A stretch of 64,000 bases of DNA from Simmondsia chinensis (taxonomy: Eukaryota > Streptophyta > Magnoliopsida > Caryophyllales > Simmondsiaceae). A model generated the notes under the pieces. It did not search any database, was not told the DNA's origin, and saw only the letters and a list, made by a program, of their open reading frames with translations. Of this stretch, positions 11,133-21,126 are shown one piece after another (the stretch's first letter is position 1; each line of letters opens with the position of its first letter). The stretch lies in contig JAGTTD010000026.1 of the NCBI GenBank assembly GCA_018398585.1, positions 1,059,001-1,123,000 on the forward strand, written 5' to 3'. The position numbers and the translations under genes are program-made.

Positions 11133-11135
11133 AAG

Positions 11136-11148
11136 TGGCATCAGAGCC
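11136..11148 (+). promoter_or_regulatory. Primer-binding site
   Basis: TGGCATCAGAGCC starts 3 bp after the 5' LTR. It differs by one base from the common plant tRNA-iMet primer site TGGTATCAGAGC. Confidence 0.85.
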
Positions 11149-11208
11149 ATCTTCCGATCGAAGAGGGCATATCCTATCCCTTAAATTCATTCGGCTAAAA
11201 CCGAATCA

Positions 11209-11245
<37 letters not shown>

Positions 11246-11261
11246 GGCTATCACAAGAAGT

Positions 11262-12941
11262 ATGTCTTCAACCGGACATACCGAGACCAACGAGTGGGTT
11301 GATGCCGTAGAGGGACGGTTAGACCGCTTGGAGGATCTCGTCGAGCAACAAAACCGAAATAGCACCGAGATGAAGGCCACCATGGAGAATATGGGGGCAG
11401 ACATTAAGGCCCTAGCCGAAGCCATTGGTTGGTTGGTAAAGGCCCAAGAAAAGAGGCCCGAAGTCGAGACCGTGGCACCAACCATGGGTGCCCATGAAGC
11501 CACCACCCAAGGAGGGTCCGGGAATTATCCTTGGACGGGAGATGGGATACTTCCGCCACCCGCACGCTCCTCGGAACTCAAAACCAACCGTGTCCCACCT
11601 CGGGTCATGGAGGAAGGAGACTATAGCCGAAGCCATGGGAGCAATCGTACATGGTCCACCCACACGCCGAGGCTCAAAATTCCAAAATTTGAAGGTACGA
11701 ACCCGAGAGCATGGATTAGAAAATGTCTTAAATATTTTCATTGGTACCAAGTTCCTGAGAATGAATGGGTGGAATATGCCTCAAGTCATCTTCATGAGCA
11801 TAGGGACATATGGTACCATGCGCTTGAGCTTAGACACCCTCAAATGACGTGGCCATTTTTTATGAACGAGCTTTGCAAACGTTTTGGGGACCGTTCACTT
11901 CAAGACTTTGTGGAGAAGTTTAGTAAAATGGCTCAAAATGAGCCGGTAGAAGACTATGTCTTGAAATTTGAAGAGTAGAAGAGTTGGATGTTAATCCACC
12001 ATCCGACCTTAAGCGAGGCATACTTTGTCTCGAGTTTCATTAGTGGGCTCAAGCCCGCCATACGAGCCTCCGTCAAGGCTAGCCGCCCCACCGATCTTAG
12101 TATGGCCTTTGAACAAGCCAGACTACAAGAAGTTGCAATGGAAGAGCTAAGGACCATTATGCTGCCAACACCGAGGCCTATCCAGAAGGACGAAACCGTG
12201 ACTAAGCCCCTCACGCTGAACCCGACACAGCCACCACAATCCTCATCCCACTCCGTGTCCAAGCCAACCATGCCCAAAGGAGGGCCCACTGTGTCAGCAG
12301 GAACCTCGCAACCCACACGAAATCACAGCAGATGCTATCGGTGTCAAGAGCAGTACTTTCCCGATCATGTGTGTAAACGTAAGCAACTCAGCAGTATGAG
12401 AGGGGTGGAGGTAGAAGCGAGCCAAGAGGAAGAGGCAGAAAAAGAAGAAGAAGAAGAAATGGAAGTCTCGTTGTGTGCCTTGGAAGGGAAAATCACGCAC
12501 AAATCCTTCAGAATCAAAGGAAGCATCAAGGGAAGACCCATAATAATCCTTGTGGACAGTGGGAGCACCCACAGTTTCATAGACGAGCACTTGATTAAAA
12601 AGCTCAAGCTACCGAGTCTCCCTACAGCGACTATGGAGGTGACCGTGGCCAACGGGGAAGTTCTAGTGAGTTACACACGATGTCCCGAGATTGAGTGGAA
12701 GGCGCAAGGAGTCACGTTCAAGGACAACCTTCGGGTCTTGAACTTGAAGGGCCATGACTTAGTCTTGGGGGTAGAATGGCTTCAGAAGTACGGACCCATC
12801 ACTTTTGACTTCGCCGCATTCCGACTCACATGCCACAAGGAGGGCAAAGAAATCACTCTTCAGGGACAGAAGAAAAAGGCTACCATAAACTCGTTGTCTC
12901 CCAAAGGGCTAGTTCCAGTGGTTAAGAAGAAGGTCGAATAA
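11262..12941 (+). pseudogene. gag-protease polyprotein with one internal stop
   Basis: One continuous frame starts at ATG 11262, after a 33-base A run, and ends at 12941. It is interrupted by an amber codon at 11976-11978 (UAG, followed by AAG). Order: N-terminal coiled coil (EWVDAVEGRLDRLEDLVEQQ), retrotransposon gag domain (PKFEGTNPRAWIRKC...FPEN-like block to ARLQE), a zinc knuckle CYRCQEQYFPDHVC (CX2CX7HXC) at about 12336-12377, an acidic stretch, then an aspartic protease with ILVDSGSTHSF (catalytic Asp codon at 12555-12557) and the LVLGVEWLQKYGPITFDF block that ends gypsy proteases. Translation stops soon after. The product would supply capsid and protease only. The amber codon is probably a mutation, because it lies inside the gag domain. 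Confidence 0.88.
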
Positions 12942-13156
12942 GTGATGAAGAAATTAAAGAAGGCCAAGAACCGTGAAGCCGCTACCTTCGAACCTACAAG
13001 AGTTATAGAATGATGTTGGGACAAGCACGAGGGCAAGAGAGTACGCAAGATCAAGGTACACTAGACCAACTGCACCGAGGAGAAAGAAACTTGGGAAGAC
13101 TTGTTTTACATTTTAAAGCAATTTCCGAACTTTGATCCTTGAGGACAAGGATTGTT

Positions 13157-13171
13157 TGGAGGGAAGGGGAT
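13157..13171 (+). other. Polypurine tract
   Basis: GGAGGGAAGGGGAT lies immediately before the 3' LTR, where plus-strand DNA synthesis would be primed. Confidence 0.8.
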
Positions 13172-13663
13172 TGTCACGAGCCAAGGGCCGAACAACTCAT
13201 TTTTTGTTTTTATTATTTTATATCAAAAATGTAATGTAAAAATGTAAAATTAATTAGTAAAAATTTAGTTTGAATTTTGAATTTAGGGGGGCCGGTTGGG
13301 TGACAAGGGTAGATTAGGCTAAGATTACTTATGTTGCAAGCATGTATTAAGCATTAATGTATTTGTGGGCTATTGTAGGGGTCTAGGGTGTAGGGTGACC
13401 GGTTGTTGCCCCCTCCCCCAAGCTCTATATAATCACTTGTAAGTCTTGTAATTTGGCATCATGAAATCAAAGTTTAAAATTCAAACTCTCTTTCTCTCTT
13501 TCCTTCTCTTCTCAACCGTCACTCTCTCTCCCCTTTCTATCTTCTAAATTTATCTTCTTTTCTCTAACTTATTTTCTAACTTCTTTTCCCAATCTCTACT
13601 CTCTTTCTCTCTCTCGTTCTTTCTCCCAAAAATTATCCAAGTCACGGACTTAGGTTCGTGACA
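13172..13663 (+). repeat. 3' LTR
   Basis: 492 bp, the same length as the 5' LTR, with about 10 substitutions and no length change by eye. It is followed directly by the GGGTG target duplication. Confidence 0.92.
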
Positions 13664-13668
13664 GGGTG

Positions 13669-13990
13669 GTTGAAATAGTAGGTGGGTGGTGATGGCCGCT
13701 GATGATGGGTGGGGGAATTTGATGATTTGGGATGATGGGAGATGGTGTACGGGTGGAGGGCCGGTGGTCGTAGGGGAAAACCGATGCCGGAGATTTTGGA
13801 GGAAGACGAAGGGTTGCAAATGGTGGTCCCTCAGGAGGTCAGCAAACAGCCTCGGAAGTTTTATGACCTGAAAGGTAGGTCCCTGTCGACTCCGGTATTG
13901 GTGCACCGGCCTCTGGGTGAGCGGCCACGCGCCCGGACGCACCGATAGGGGTGACGCGTGGGTGAAGGGGGAGTAACCGTTGAGGGAGGA
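13669..13990 (-). other. Probable 5' part of the split L1-type element
   Basis: A minus-strand Pro/His/Ser-rich ORF runs from 13942 into the LTR element, matching the style of the leader at 10640-10297 on the other side of the insertion. No domain is recognised. The 5' end of the LINE derivative should lie near 13940-14020 but is not marked by a clear repeat. Confidence 0.35.
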
Positions 13991-14312
13991 GAGAGAACAG
14001 AGCTTTTTTCTCTCTCTTATCTATTATAATTAGATAATGAATATTATTAAGTCATTTTTATGATTATAGTAGGTAAGTTACTTTTTAACTTGTATTAAAA
14101 TGCTTTATTTTATAAAAAAAAAGTCTTTCTACACTACACAATCAAACAGTTCACTGTAAAAAAATAGAGATCTTAAATGGATATATCTTATTGAAACAGA
14201 TAAGTTGAAAAAAGATAAGTTGAAATAAGTTGAGCTAAACGCACCCTAAATAGTTAATTTGATATTACTTTTTATAATTTTATATTTTCTTATATTAAAT
14301 ATATTAATTAAA

Positions 14313-14635
14313 TAGTTATTTATATCAAAGATTCCTATATTTTGCTCATTTTGTCAATTTAGTCTATATATAATTGGTATTGCGTCAATTCAGTCCTTAG
14401 AAGTAAAACTCGTGTTAAACTGTTAATGACGTTTTTAATGGTTCAGCCATGGGTTAGATTAAATTGAGTTAAGGAGAAGATTTGTAGTAGGTTACTAATT
14501 CTGTCATTAAAAATGATATCAATATCTCAACTTGAATTTGGCCAATTGTACAGGAAATAAATTGACACAAGTAAAAGTACAAGAATTAAATTAACATAAT
14601 AAAAAAAGCTCAGGGACGTTTGGTGAAAATAACCC
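14313..14635. repeat. Palindromic MITE, family A
   Basis: The left arm is GTTATTTATATCAAAG with the CAATTTAGTC and CAATTCAGTCC blocks. The right arm is the inverse, ending GGTGAAAATAACCCTA. Non-coding. Confidence 0.55.
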
Positions 14636-14790
14636 TAAATTAAATATTTTTTTATTTTTTAAATATGATCAAAATAAAATGATGCTGTTTTTACTAAAAC
14701 ATGGTCCAATCATGCATGTCCTTTTTTTTAATGGAAAGTAGGTTCCACCAAAAGTTCAACCTTATTGGCTATGTTTGTAATATTAAAAAA

Positions 14791-15646
14791 TAGTTATTTA
14801 CATCAAAGATTCCTGTATTTTATTCATTATTTTAATTTAGTCAATGTATTTTTAATTGTGTTAGTTTAGTCTCTTTACTATTTATATTGTGTCAATTTGG
14901 TCCTATGATCAAACTAAAGTTAATGATGTAATTTTAATGGTACAATCAAGTTACATGCAAGTAATCCACTATAAATGCACCCATTGACTCAATTTAACCT
15001 AACTTATTGCCAAATCATTAAAAATTTTATCAAAAACTTAACATAATTTAATCTAAGGACCAAATTGACACAATTAGGGGTGTAAATGAGCCGAGCCGGC
15101 TTGTCAAAAAGCTCGAAAGGCTTGGCTCGCTTTGAGCTTGAGCCGAGCCGAGTCGGCTCGTTCAGCTTACCGAGCCGAGCCCAAGCCTAGTGAAGCTCGA
15201 GCTCATAAGCTCGCGAGCCTAAACGAGCTTTTCTTAATATAATATTTTTGATTAAATATGACCCATGAAGCCAAATTTGAGCTTGAATGAGCCGAGCCCG
15301 AGCTTAAATGAGTCTAGATTGAGCTTAAATGAGCCAAAATATTGCAAGTTTAATTCAAGCTTTCCGAGCTTAGATCGAGCCCAGCCGAGCCAAGCCCGAG
15401 CTTTTGACGAGCCGAGCTCGAGCTTGAAATTTTCGAGCTCAGCGAGCTTCGAGCCTAGCCCGAGCCGAGCTTAATGCAAACGAGCCTAGCCTCGAGCCTG
15501 GCAGGCTCGGGCTCAGCTCGACTCGCCTCAAATACACCCCTAGACACAATATAAATAGTAGAGGGACTAAATTGACACAATTAAAAGTGCAAGGACCAAA
15601 TTGACACAATGGACAAAGTATAGGGACCTTTTGCGTAAATAACCCT
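14791..15646. repeat. Palindromic MITE, family A, with nested hAT element
   Basis: The left arm starts TAGTTATTTACATCAAAG; the right arm ends TTGCGTAAATAACCCTA. The repeated CAATT(T/G)(A/G)GTC blocks are palindromic about the centre. It is interrupted by the hAT element at 15075-15542, which must be younger. Confidence 0.6.
15075..15542. mobile_element. hAT-type MITE with perfect 8-bp target duplication
   Basis: 468 bp. Ends are inverted: TAGGGGTGTAAATGAG at the left and CTCAAATACACCCCTA at the right. It is flanked on both sides by GACACAAT (15067-15074, 15543-15550), an exact 8-bp duplication typical of hAT transposition. The interior is rich in CGAGC/GCTCG motifs, which are likely transposase-binding subterminal repeats. 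There is no coding capacity; a long low-complexity Ser/Glu/Pro frame is incidental. Confidence 0.88.
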
Positions 15647-16045
15647 AAAAAATGCTAAAAGACAATATATATATATATATATATATAAGTTTGGATGCTT
15701 TGTTTTCATGTTTGTAATTAGGGCTACAAATGAGCCAAACTGGCTGCGCAAGCCAATTTGACTCAGCTTGTTAAGGGCTCAGCTCGGGTTCATCTAAGCC
15801 GACTCGACTTGTTCAAGGGTGGCTCATTTAAATAAATAAGCCAAATCAAACTAAGGTTGATTCAGTTCGAAATACTGACAAACCGGCTCGTTTATGGGCT
15901 CATAAGCTGTCTCATTTATGGGCACATGATTCGGCTCGTTTATCAGCTTGTTTATTGGCTCGCAAGTTTAAATTATATTATGTGGCACTTCCTCCACCAT
16001 TCATTATGTGTTTTTGTTTGGGTATTTCCATACATGATTTATTTT

Positions 16046-16244
16046 AGAGTAATGCTATATACAACGAAAAAAGGGGCACAAGAAGGGCACGAGTTATACC
16101 AAGTGGGATTGAATATTTTAATTCAACCAAGCAAAGCATAAGGGGGCTAGAGCTCAAATGGTAGTAACTTTGCATTGAAAAACAAGAGGCTTGGGGTTCG
16201 ATTCTCACTCGTGCCCCTTTTTTTTGTTGTATATAGCATTACTG
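16046..16244. mobile_element. hAT-like MITE carrying a tRNA-like pol III module
   Basis: 199 bp. Inverted ends of about 33 bp contain AGTAATGCTATATACAAC and GGGGCAC. It is flanked by an exact 8-bp duplication TTTATTTT (16038-16045, 16245-16252). Almost the whole right half is the tRNA-like segment listed separately, so the right inverted repeat doubles as the tRNA-like 3' end. Confidence 0.82.
16143..16217 (+). ncRNA. tRNA-like sequence inside a MITE
   Basis: 75 nt with an acceptor-like pairing GGGGC/GCCCC, a box A-like GAGCTCAAATGG (start about 16150) and a near-consensus box B GGTTCGATTCT (16195-16205). It is followed by a run of eight T residues, a pol III terminator. The anticodon arm does not fold convincingly, so I do not call a functional tRNA. 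It may be a captured tRNA or tRNA-derived head. Whether it is transcribed is unknown. Confidence 0.5.
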
Positions 16245-16581
16245 TTTATTTTATTACCCTTTTCTAACAACCTAAGTAATAATGATCATAAATGAGTCTA
16301 ACAAGCATGATAAATGAGCTTAACGAGCGTGGTAAATGAGCTTAATGAGCCTACATGTAAATGAGCGTATAAAGCTCAACGAGCCAGCTTACCAAATAAT
16401 CAAGCCTAAATAATACCGTTACTGAACTAGCCTCATTTAGTTAACGAGCCAAGCCGATCACAGATATATGGCTTGATTAGATAAATGAAACTAATACGAG
16501 CTGGTTTCATTTAGTTAACAAGCTGAGTCAAGCTAGTCATGGCTCGACTCAACTCGGCTCATTTGCAGCTCTATTTGTGAT

Positions 16582-18030
16582 CATTGTTTAATTTAAGATA
16601 ACAAATTTAGAAAAGGATTTACAATAACTAGGGGTAAATCAAGTTCGAACGGTGTGTGATTAGTTTCAATCAATCACTTGTCATATATATATAATTTTTG
16701 GGTGTTTTTGATTTTGGTTCATAATGGATCCTTTTAGTGCTCCAATAATGGAGACTTACACGAGTTTAATCTTTATTACTGTGTAAAAGTAAAGTTATGA
16801 ATGCAACTAGAGTAGTTGTTGAGGAAGAGTAGTGCAAACTACTCATTAGACACTGTACCCTTAGCTCGAGAGTTAAGAACAAGGGTGGAGTTAAGAAAAA
16901 GGCTATTCATTTTATTTGTGCTCCAAGATATAGCTGGCAACATTCAAGCAAGTTAAGTTACTACCATCGAAGTCCCTGTTAGAGCTTTATTAAGCTCTTT
17001 TCTTGCTCACCTGAAGACTGATGAGCCTGTTGCAGCTCTTAAAGTAGTGCAGGAAACTCGGACTGAACAACAGTCTAGTAAGATATGCTTCAAATTCATC
17101 ATCATGTTCTTCTTTCATTACTTCTAGACTAATCATTAGTCTGTTTATCGTTAGTCAAAATGGTTATACTAGGAAGGTAATGGCACCTTAACACCTCAAG
17201 GAAGACAAAGTCATAAAGCAGGCAACAATAGATTCTTTTTTTCCCTCCTCAAGATGCCCAAGTAGTGCCTTTTGCTCCATCAAGTAGCAACACTCCTAGA
17301 GTAAAATAATGTTCTTGTTTTTTAGATTTACTGTAGGCTTCTTAATTATTAGAACTAACTAGTTTTCCTCGTTTTCTTATATGGTGTCCCTCATCATTCT
17401 TTCTCCCAAGGTGCTATCAATGCTCCTGTGCCACCTAGAGGATGTTAAGAAACTGACACTATAACTGTTGGATCCTCAATCTTCTCAAAGGTACCTTAGG
17501 CTGAAGTCAACACTTGTCAAGGCACTCCTACAAATTTCAGCCCTTCCCCAGAGTAGGCAGACGCATCTAAAACAATTGAGGGCAGCCAAGCCTTCCGTAC
17601 CAAACCTTACCTCCAAGGTAGAAAACTCCTACTCCAACCTTAAAGGATAATAATGGCTATAACATGACAAAAACCAATGCGATCTTTTAATGCAAACAAA
17701 AGAACCTTTAAATAGAAGGCCGTAAACAATAGTTTGTCCAAATTGAAGAGGACGTTTGAGGGATAGAAACGCAAGACTCCCATGGAGCTCACCCAAATTT
17801 CAAGACTCCAAGATGCAGAAGCTAAGCTTGAACACATCACACCCGAGCTTGGCAACCTCCAACACCTACTATTTGGAGCCAGACTAATGTTATTTGACAC
17901 TTAGACAAAGAAATTGTATTTTGCCTCAAATTCTTCAAATAAGCAACCAATTTTGAAAGCCTTTCTAAGAAGCAAACCTCAAGCTTAATAAACTCTAGTA
18001 CATAAATTGGGCCCACAGTTTTGGAAACCG
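16582..18030. other. Degenerate, unassigned sequence
   Basis: Both strands give short fragments broken by many stops. A plus-strand stretch near 17780-17880 reads as a heptad-like, coiled-coil-type peptide, and 17468-17650 is a short ORF of no known family. It adjoins the gypsy integrase remnant and is probably further retroelement debris. Confidence 0.35.
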
Positions 18031-18034
18031 AAAC

Positions 18035-19330
18035 TTTAAGACTTCTTTGTTAGCCGCCTTAAATGATACATACTTCTTTAGAAACTTGCCATTCATCCAA
18101 ATCTTAGAGCAACTAAGCATTTCTATCATAGGTCGTCTTTACCTTGAAAGGGCCGTCCAAATTGAGGACCACTTATCAAAAACCTTGTCTTTCTGTCTGA
18201 TGCAGAGAGTGACCTTCCATGTTAAATCGACCTATAAGAACTACATTCGATGCTTTTACTTTAAGCCTTAGCCACTCTCTTCTTTTGTTTATCAAGCCTA
18301 TAGAGAGAACCATTTATCTCTCAGTTAATGTCATTAGGCTAATCCATCATGGCAATGCATATACTTAAGACCTAAGAACTTACTTTGATGAACAACTCTC
18401 AGTGACTTAACATTGACCTCAAAGGACAAGAGAACATCATAACCATATGTTAGACGAAGCGACACGGTCCCCGTTATGTCCCTCTTTGAAGTTCTATACA
18501 CCTATAGAGTCTTGAATAGGAGTTCATTCCACTTTCTTGGATTATCGTTGACCATTTTCTCAATACTGGTCTTGAGAATCTTGTGAGTATATTCAACTTA
18601 ACCATTAGCTTGGTAGTAGTGCGGAGTTGAATTCAATATATCATATTGAATGCTATCGCGAACTCCATGACCTCATACCCATTTTGAATACTCGAGGTGC
18701 ACAATTATGGATTATGGGACACTGAACCTAAATAAGATGTACTCCTTGATGAAATATTAACTTCTTATTGATTAGTACTATTATATAGTTTTAGCCTCAT
18801 CTAAGAGGGTACCGACATGCAAGCTCCAGATCCCAGTTAAGTGTGTTTGGGCGAGAGTAGTACCAAAATGGGTGACCTCTTGGGAAGTCCTCGTGTTGCT
18901 CCCCTCAAGTTGGGGGTCCTCGGCCCTAAAGGGGGAAGGCTGCATATTAGGCGGGAGCCCTTAGGGCACTGAAAATGTTGCTTTATATAGTTTTAGCCTC
19001 AACCCACTCAGTGAAGTAATCAGTGATTACTAGGATGTACGATTGTTGTTTACTTGAAGAGGGCCACGGTTTAACTATTGCATGCATCCTTAGACACAGG
19101 CACTCGTGAGACATGGCTATGGTTATGGCAGGCTCTACAACCTTTGCCATACCTGATGCACAAAATTAATCACGAAAGGCCATTAGTAACTGTATCGTTT
19201 TAGAGGCTGATGCGTCTTGTTTTCCCTAAATGTGAACCACAAATCCCCTAATGTGCCTCAGCCATAACTATCATGACATCATCGAGATCCAAACACAAAA
19301 GGAGGTACTTCCCATGTATCATCCAGGCGA
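18035..19330 (-). pseudogene. Ty3/gypsy integrase remnant (Tat/Athila-like)
   Basis: On the minus strand, from high to low coordinates, short peptides across several frames follow a gypsy integrase. The order is a zinc-finger-like region with MAEAH.GICG.HLGK and a GKGCRACHNHSHVSRVP block, then YILVITDYFTEWVEAKT (containing the first catalytic Asp of the DDE core), an NGQA-side remnant, a VLRKWSTIIQESG-like block, a LDKQKKRVAKA block and a GPQFGRPF block near 18140. Stops and frameshifts are numerous, so it is an old dead copy. It is split by a SINE at 18800-18982. Confidence 0.75.
18800..18982 (+). mobile_element. 5S rRNA-derived SINE copy with 19-bp target duplication
   Basis: 183 bp. The head reads CCAGATCCCAGTTAAGTG..., i.e. 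5S rRNA with a small internal deletion. It has the box A region, GGGCGAGAGTAGTACC, the box C region GGGTGACCTCTTGGGAAGTC and the 5S 3' end CCTCGTGTTGCTCCCCTC, then the RTE-type body from AAGTTGGGGGTCCTCGG to the ATGTTGCT end. It is flanked by perfect 19-bp direct repeats at 18781-18799 and 18983-19001, which belong to the gypsy integrase it interrupts. Confidence 0.9.
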
Positions 19331-19884
19331 CACTAATGCCGCTTGAGATTCAACTTCCTATTTATTGAATTGTTAAGGATTTTGAAAGTACTCCATAATA
19401 AAGTTTTCTCCAATCCTCAAAATATGTTGGTGAAATTATCGTTTGTTCAGGATCTTGAACTTGATCACTATACATTCTTTGAACCACCGCTATGATGGAA
19501 GATACGCACGCATTGGCAAAATAATATGTTATATTAACATTCTCCAAACAAAGAAAAACATCAGATGTTGCCAACAATTCAATAAGAATAGGAAGTAATT
19601 TAATTTGATATTTTATCTTAACAACTATAAAATATCTCACGTATTTATTGCTAATATCAACTGTAACATGTATTATTGATATGTTTGTTAGTTGATGTTT
19701 ATCGTTTAATGAGAACAAGTCACCCATACAATTTGTGGGTTACTCGTTTAATAATCGGGTTATGTAGGATTAGAAGTTTCAGAGCTATTTAATTAAACGG
19801 GTTGAGTTTGGATTGAATTTATTTCTAAGACCTCCCACGTAATAAAAATACGACATGACACAACACATCTGCCCACTCTCAACT
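19331..19884. other. AT-rich unassigned DNA
   Basis: A minus-strand ORF at 19362-19727 has no recognisable motif and AT-driven composition. I do not call it a gene. Confidence 0.3.
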
Positions 19885-20935
19885 AGGGGTGTTCACAAAA
19901 ACACGAAAGTAAAAATTTTAGCTATTGAGTTGGATCGAAAAAGCAGTTCTTTTACTAAATCGGTCCAAAATCCAGTTAATTTGGGTAATTACAGTGCGTG
20001 GGTTTTACTAAATCAGTTAGTTGAATAAACTGTTTATTATATTTACAATAGCATCGTGTTTTTGCATTCTAAACTGTAGTCTAATGGATAAGCACTCATG
20101 TTTATTTTATATGGTCACGAGTTTAGTTTTGCATTCCTAGCCATTGCGTCTTTTTTCCTAAACCCAGATCCTCCTTTTCTCTTTTCTTACTCCATGTCGT
20201 ACTTCTTTGTGTTTTTTTTTTTTTTTATTAAGTTCATATAAAATGCTAGACATTTTATTTATACCCAGCAAAATACGATCCGACCCATTTGACCTGCTAT
20301 CCGACCCGACCCTACCCTACCCTAACCTGATAAATTTTAAATTTATTGGAACCTGAACCCAAAAATAAACTGACCCGAATTTGACCCAACCCTAACTTAA
20401 CTCGACCCAACCTGACTTGAAACCCAAAATAACCCGACTTGTGATGACCCAAGATCCGAACCAGACCCATCCTATGTTCCGAAATGACCCAAATTAAAAT
20501 CTATTTTATCATAAAATCTAAACAAAATGCTAATTGTAGTCATTTTGTTTGTAATTTTAGTTATAACTTTCAAGGTTGAATAAAATTATTATCAAAATAA
20601 TTTGATAGGTCACCCTGAAAGTTGACCTAAGGATGCTTGACTTGATGTCAACCCAAACCCGAGATTGACCTGACCCGAGGTCAACCCAAACCCGAGGCTG
20701 ACCCTACCCGACCCAATTTTCGGGTCTAATTTTATTAAATAAGTAAAAAAAACACATTTGAATTTCTTTTTAAATAAGTAGTTAAGCGATTAACTTAATT
20801 GAAATAATTGATAACTGAAATTTTACTTAACCGATTTTAAATAAATGGTAAGAGTTATTTAATTTTCACAAATTTATGAAACAACTATCAAACTAATTAG
20901 TTAAACGGTACGATTAACCGATAACGAAACCCTGC
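19885..20935. repeat. Diverged hAT-like repeat, possibly nested
   Basis: It starts TAGGGGTGTTCAC near 19885, a common start of plant hAT MITEs. It contains two blocks of TTAACCGATT/AATCGGTTAA-type motifs near 19990 and 20830-20925. Between them lies a second repeat rich in GACCCGACCC near 20280-20720. The ends cannot be paired confidently. Confidence 0.35.
20062..20235 (+). repeat. Degenerate tRNA-derived SINE-like segment
   Basis: TAGTCTAATGGATAAGC (box A-like, near 20079) and GGTCACGAGTTTAG (weak box B, near 20123) are followed by a T-rich end. It is too decayed to bound. Confidence 0.3.
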
Positions 20936-21004
20936 TCCCAGCCAGTATCATCGGCATTCTTTCAAGACAAATTCTCTCTATGCCCACTGTTGCTATTTGG
21001 GTCT

Positions 21005-21075
21005 GAAATTAGGGTTTTAGGGTTTCGAATTCTCAGCCTTTTCTTTCAAATTCGAATTCTAGGGTTTATGAATCG
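21005..21075 (+). promoter_or_regulatory. Telo-box-like promoter/leader motifs
   Basis: The leader just upstream of the 21127 start contains TTAGGGTTTTAGGGTTTC at about 21011 and another TAGGGTTT at about 21060. AGGGTTT / AAACCCTA telo-box motifs are common near starts of plant housekeeping, ribosomal and organelle-biogenesis genes. A functional role here is inference. Confidence 0.5.
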
Positions 21076-21126
21076 AACTTCAAAACCAAAATTGAGCAAT
21101 TGAATTGATTCAAATCTCTCTCCGTG

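Larger units (their letters stand above)
10641..13663 (+). mobile_element. Non-autonomous Ty3/gypsy-type LTR retrotransposon (gag-protease only)
   Basis: A complete 3,023-bp element. It has 492-bp LTRs (10641-11132 and 13172-13663), both TG..CA bounded, and a 5-bp target duplication GGGTG at 10636-10640 and 13664-13668. The primer-binding site is near tRNA-iMet and a polypurine tract precedes the 3' LTR. By eye I count about 10 differences between the LTRs (about 2%), so the insertion is recent. The interior encodes gag, zinc knuckle and aspartic protease. Reverse transcriptase, RNase H and the integrase core are absent, but a remnant that looks like the very end of a gypsy polyprotein (ETWEDL...QFPNFD) sits just before the 3' LTR, so pol was removed by internal deletion. 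It would need enzymes in trans, like TR-GAG or LARD elements. Confidence 0.92.
15719..16573. mobile_element. hAT-like non-autonomous element with nested MITE
   Basis: 855 bp. The left end is TAGGGCTACAAATGAGCC and the right end GGCTCATTTGCAGCTCTA. Flanks TTTGTAAT (15711-15718) and TTTGTGAT (16574-16581) agree at 7 of 8 positions. It is the same family as 2952-4178. It contains the younger insertion at 16046-16244. Confidence 0.75.

Noticed and set aside
16143..16217. Functional tRNA gene
   Set aside because: The promoter boxes are good, but the anticodon and T arms do not fold properly and the sequence is part of a MITE inverted end.
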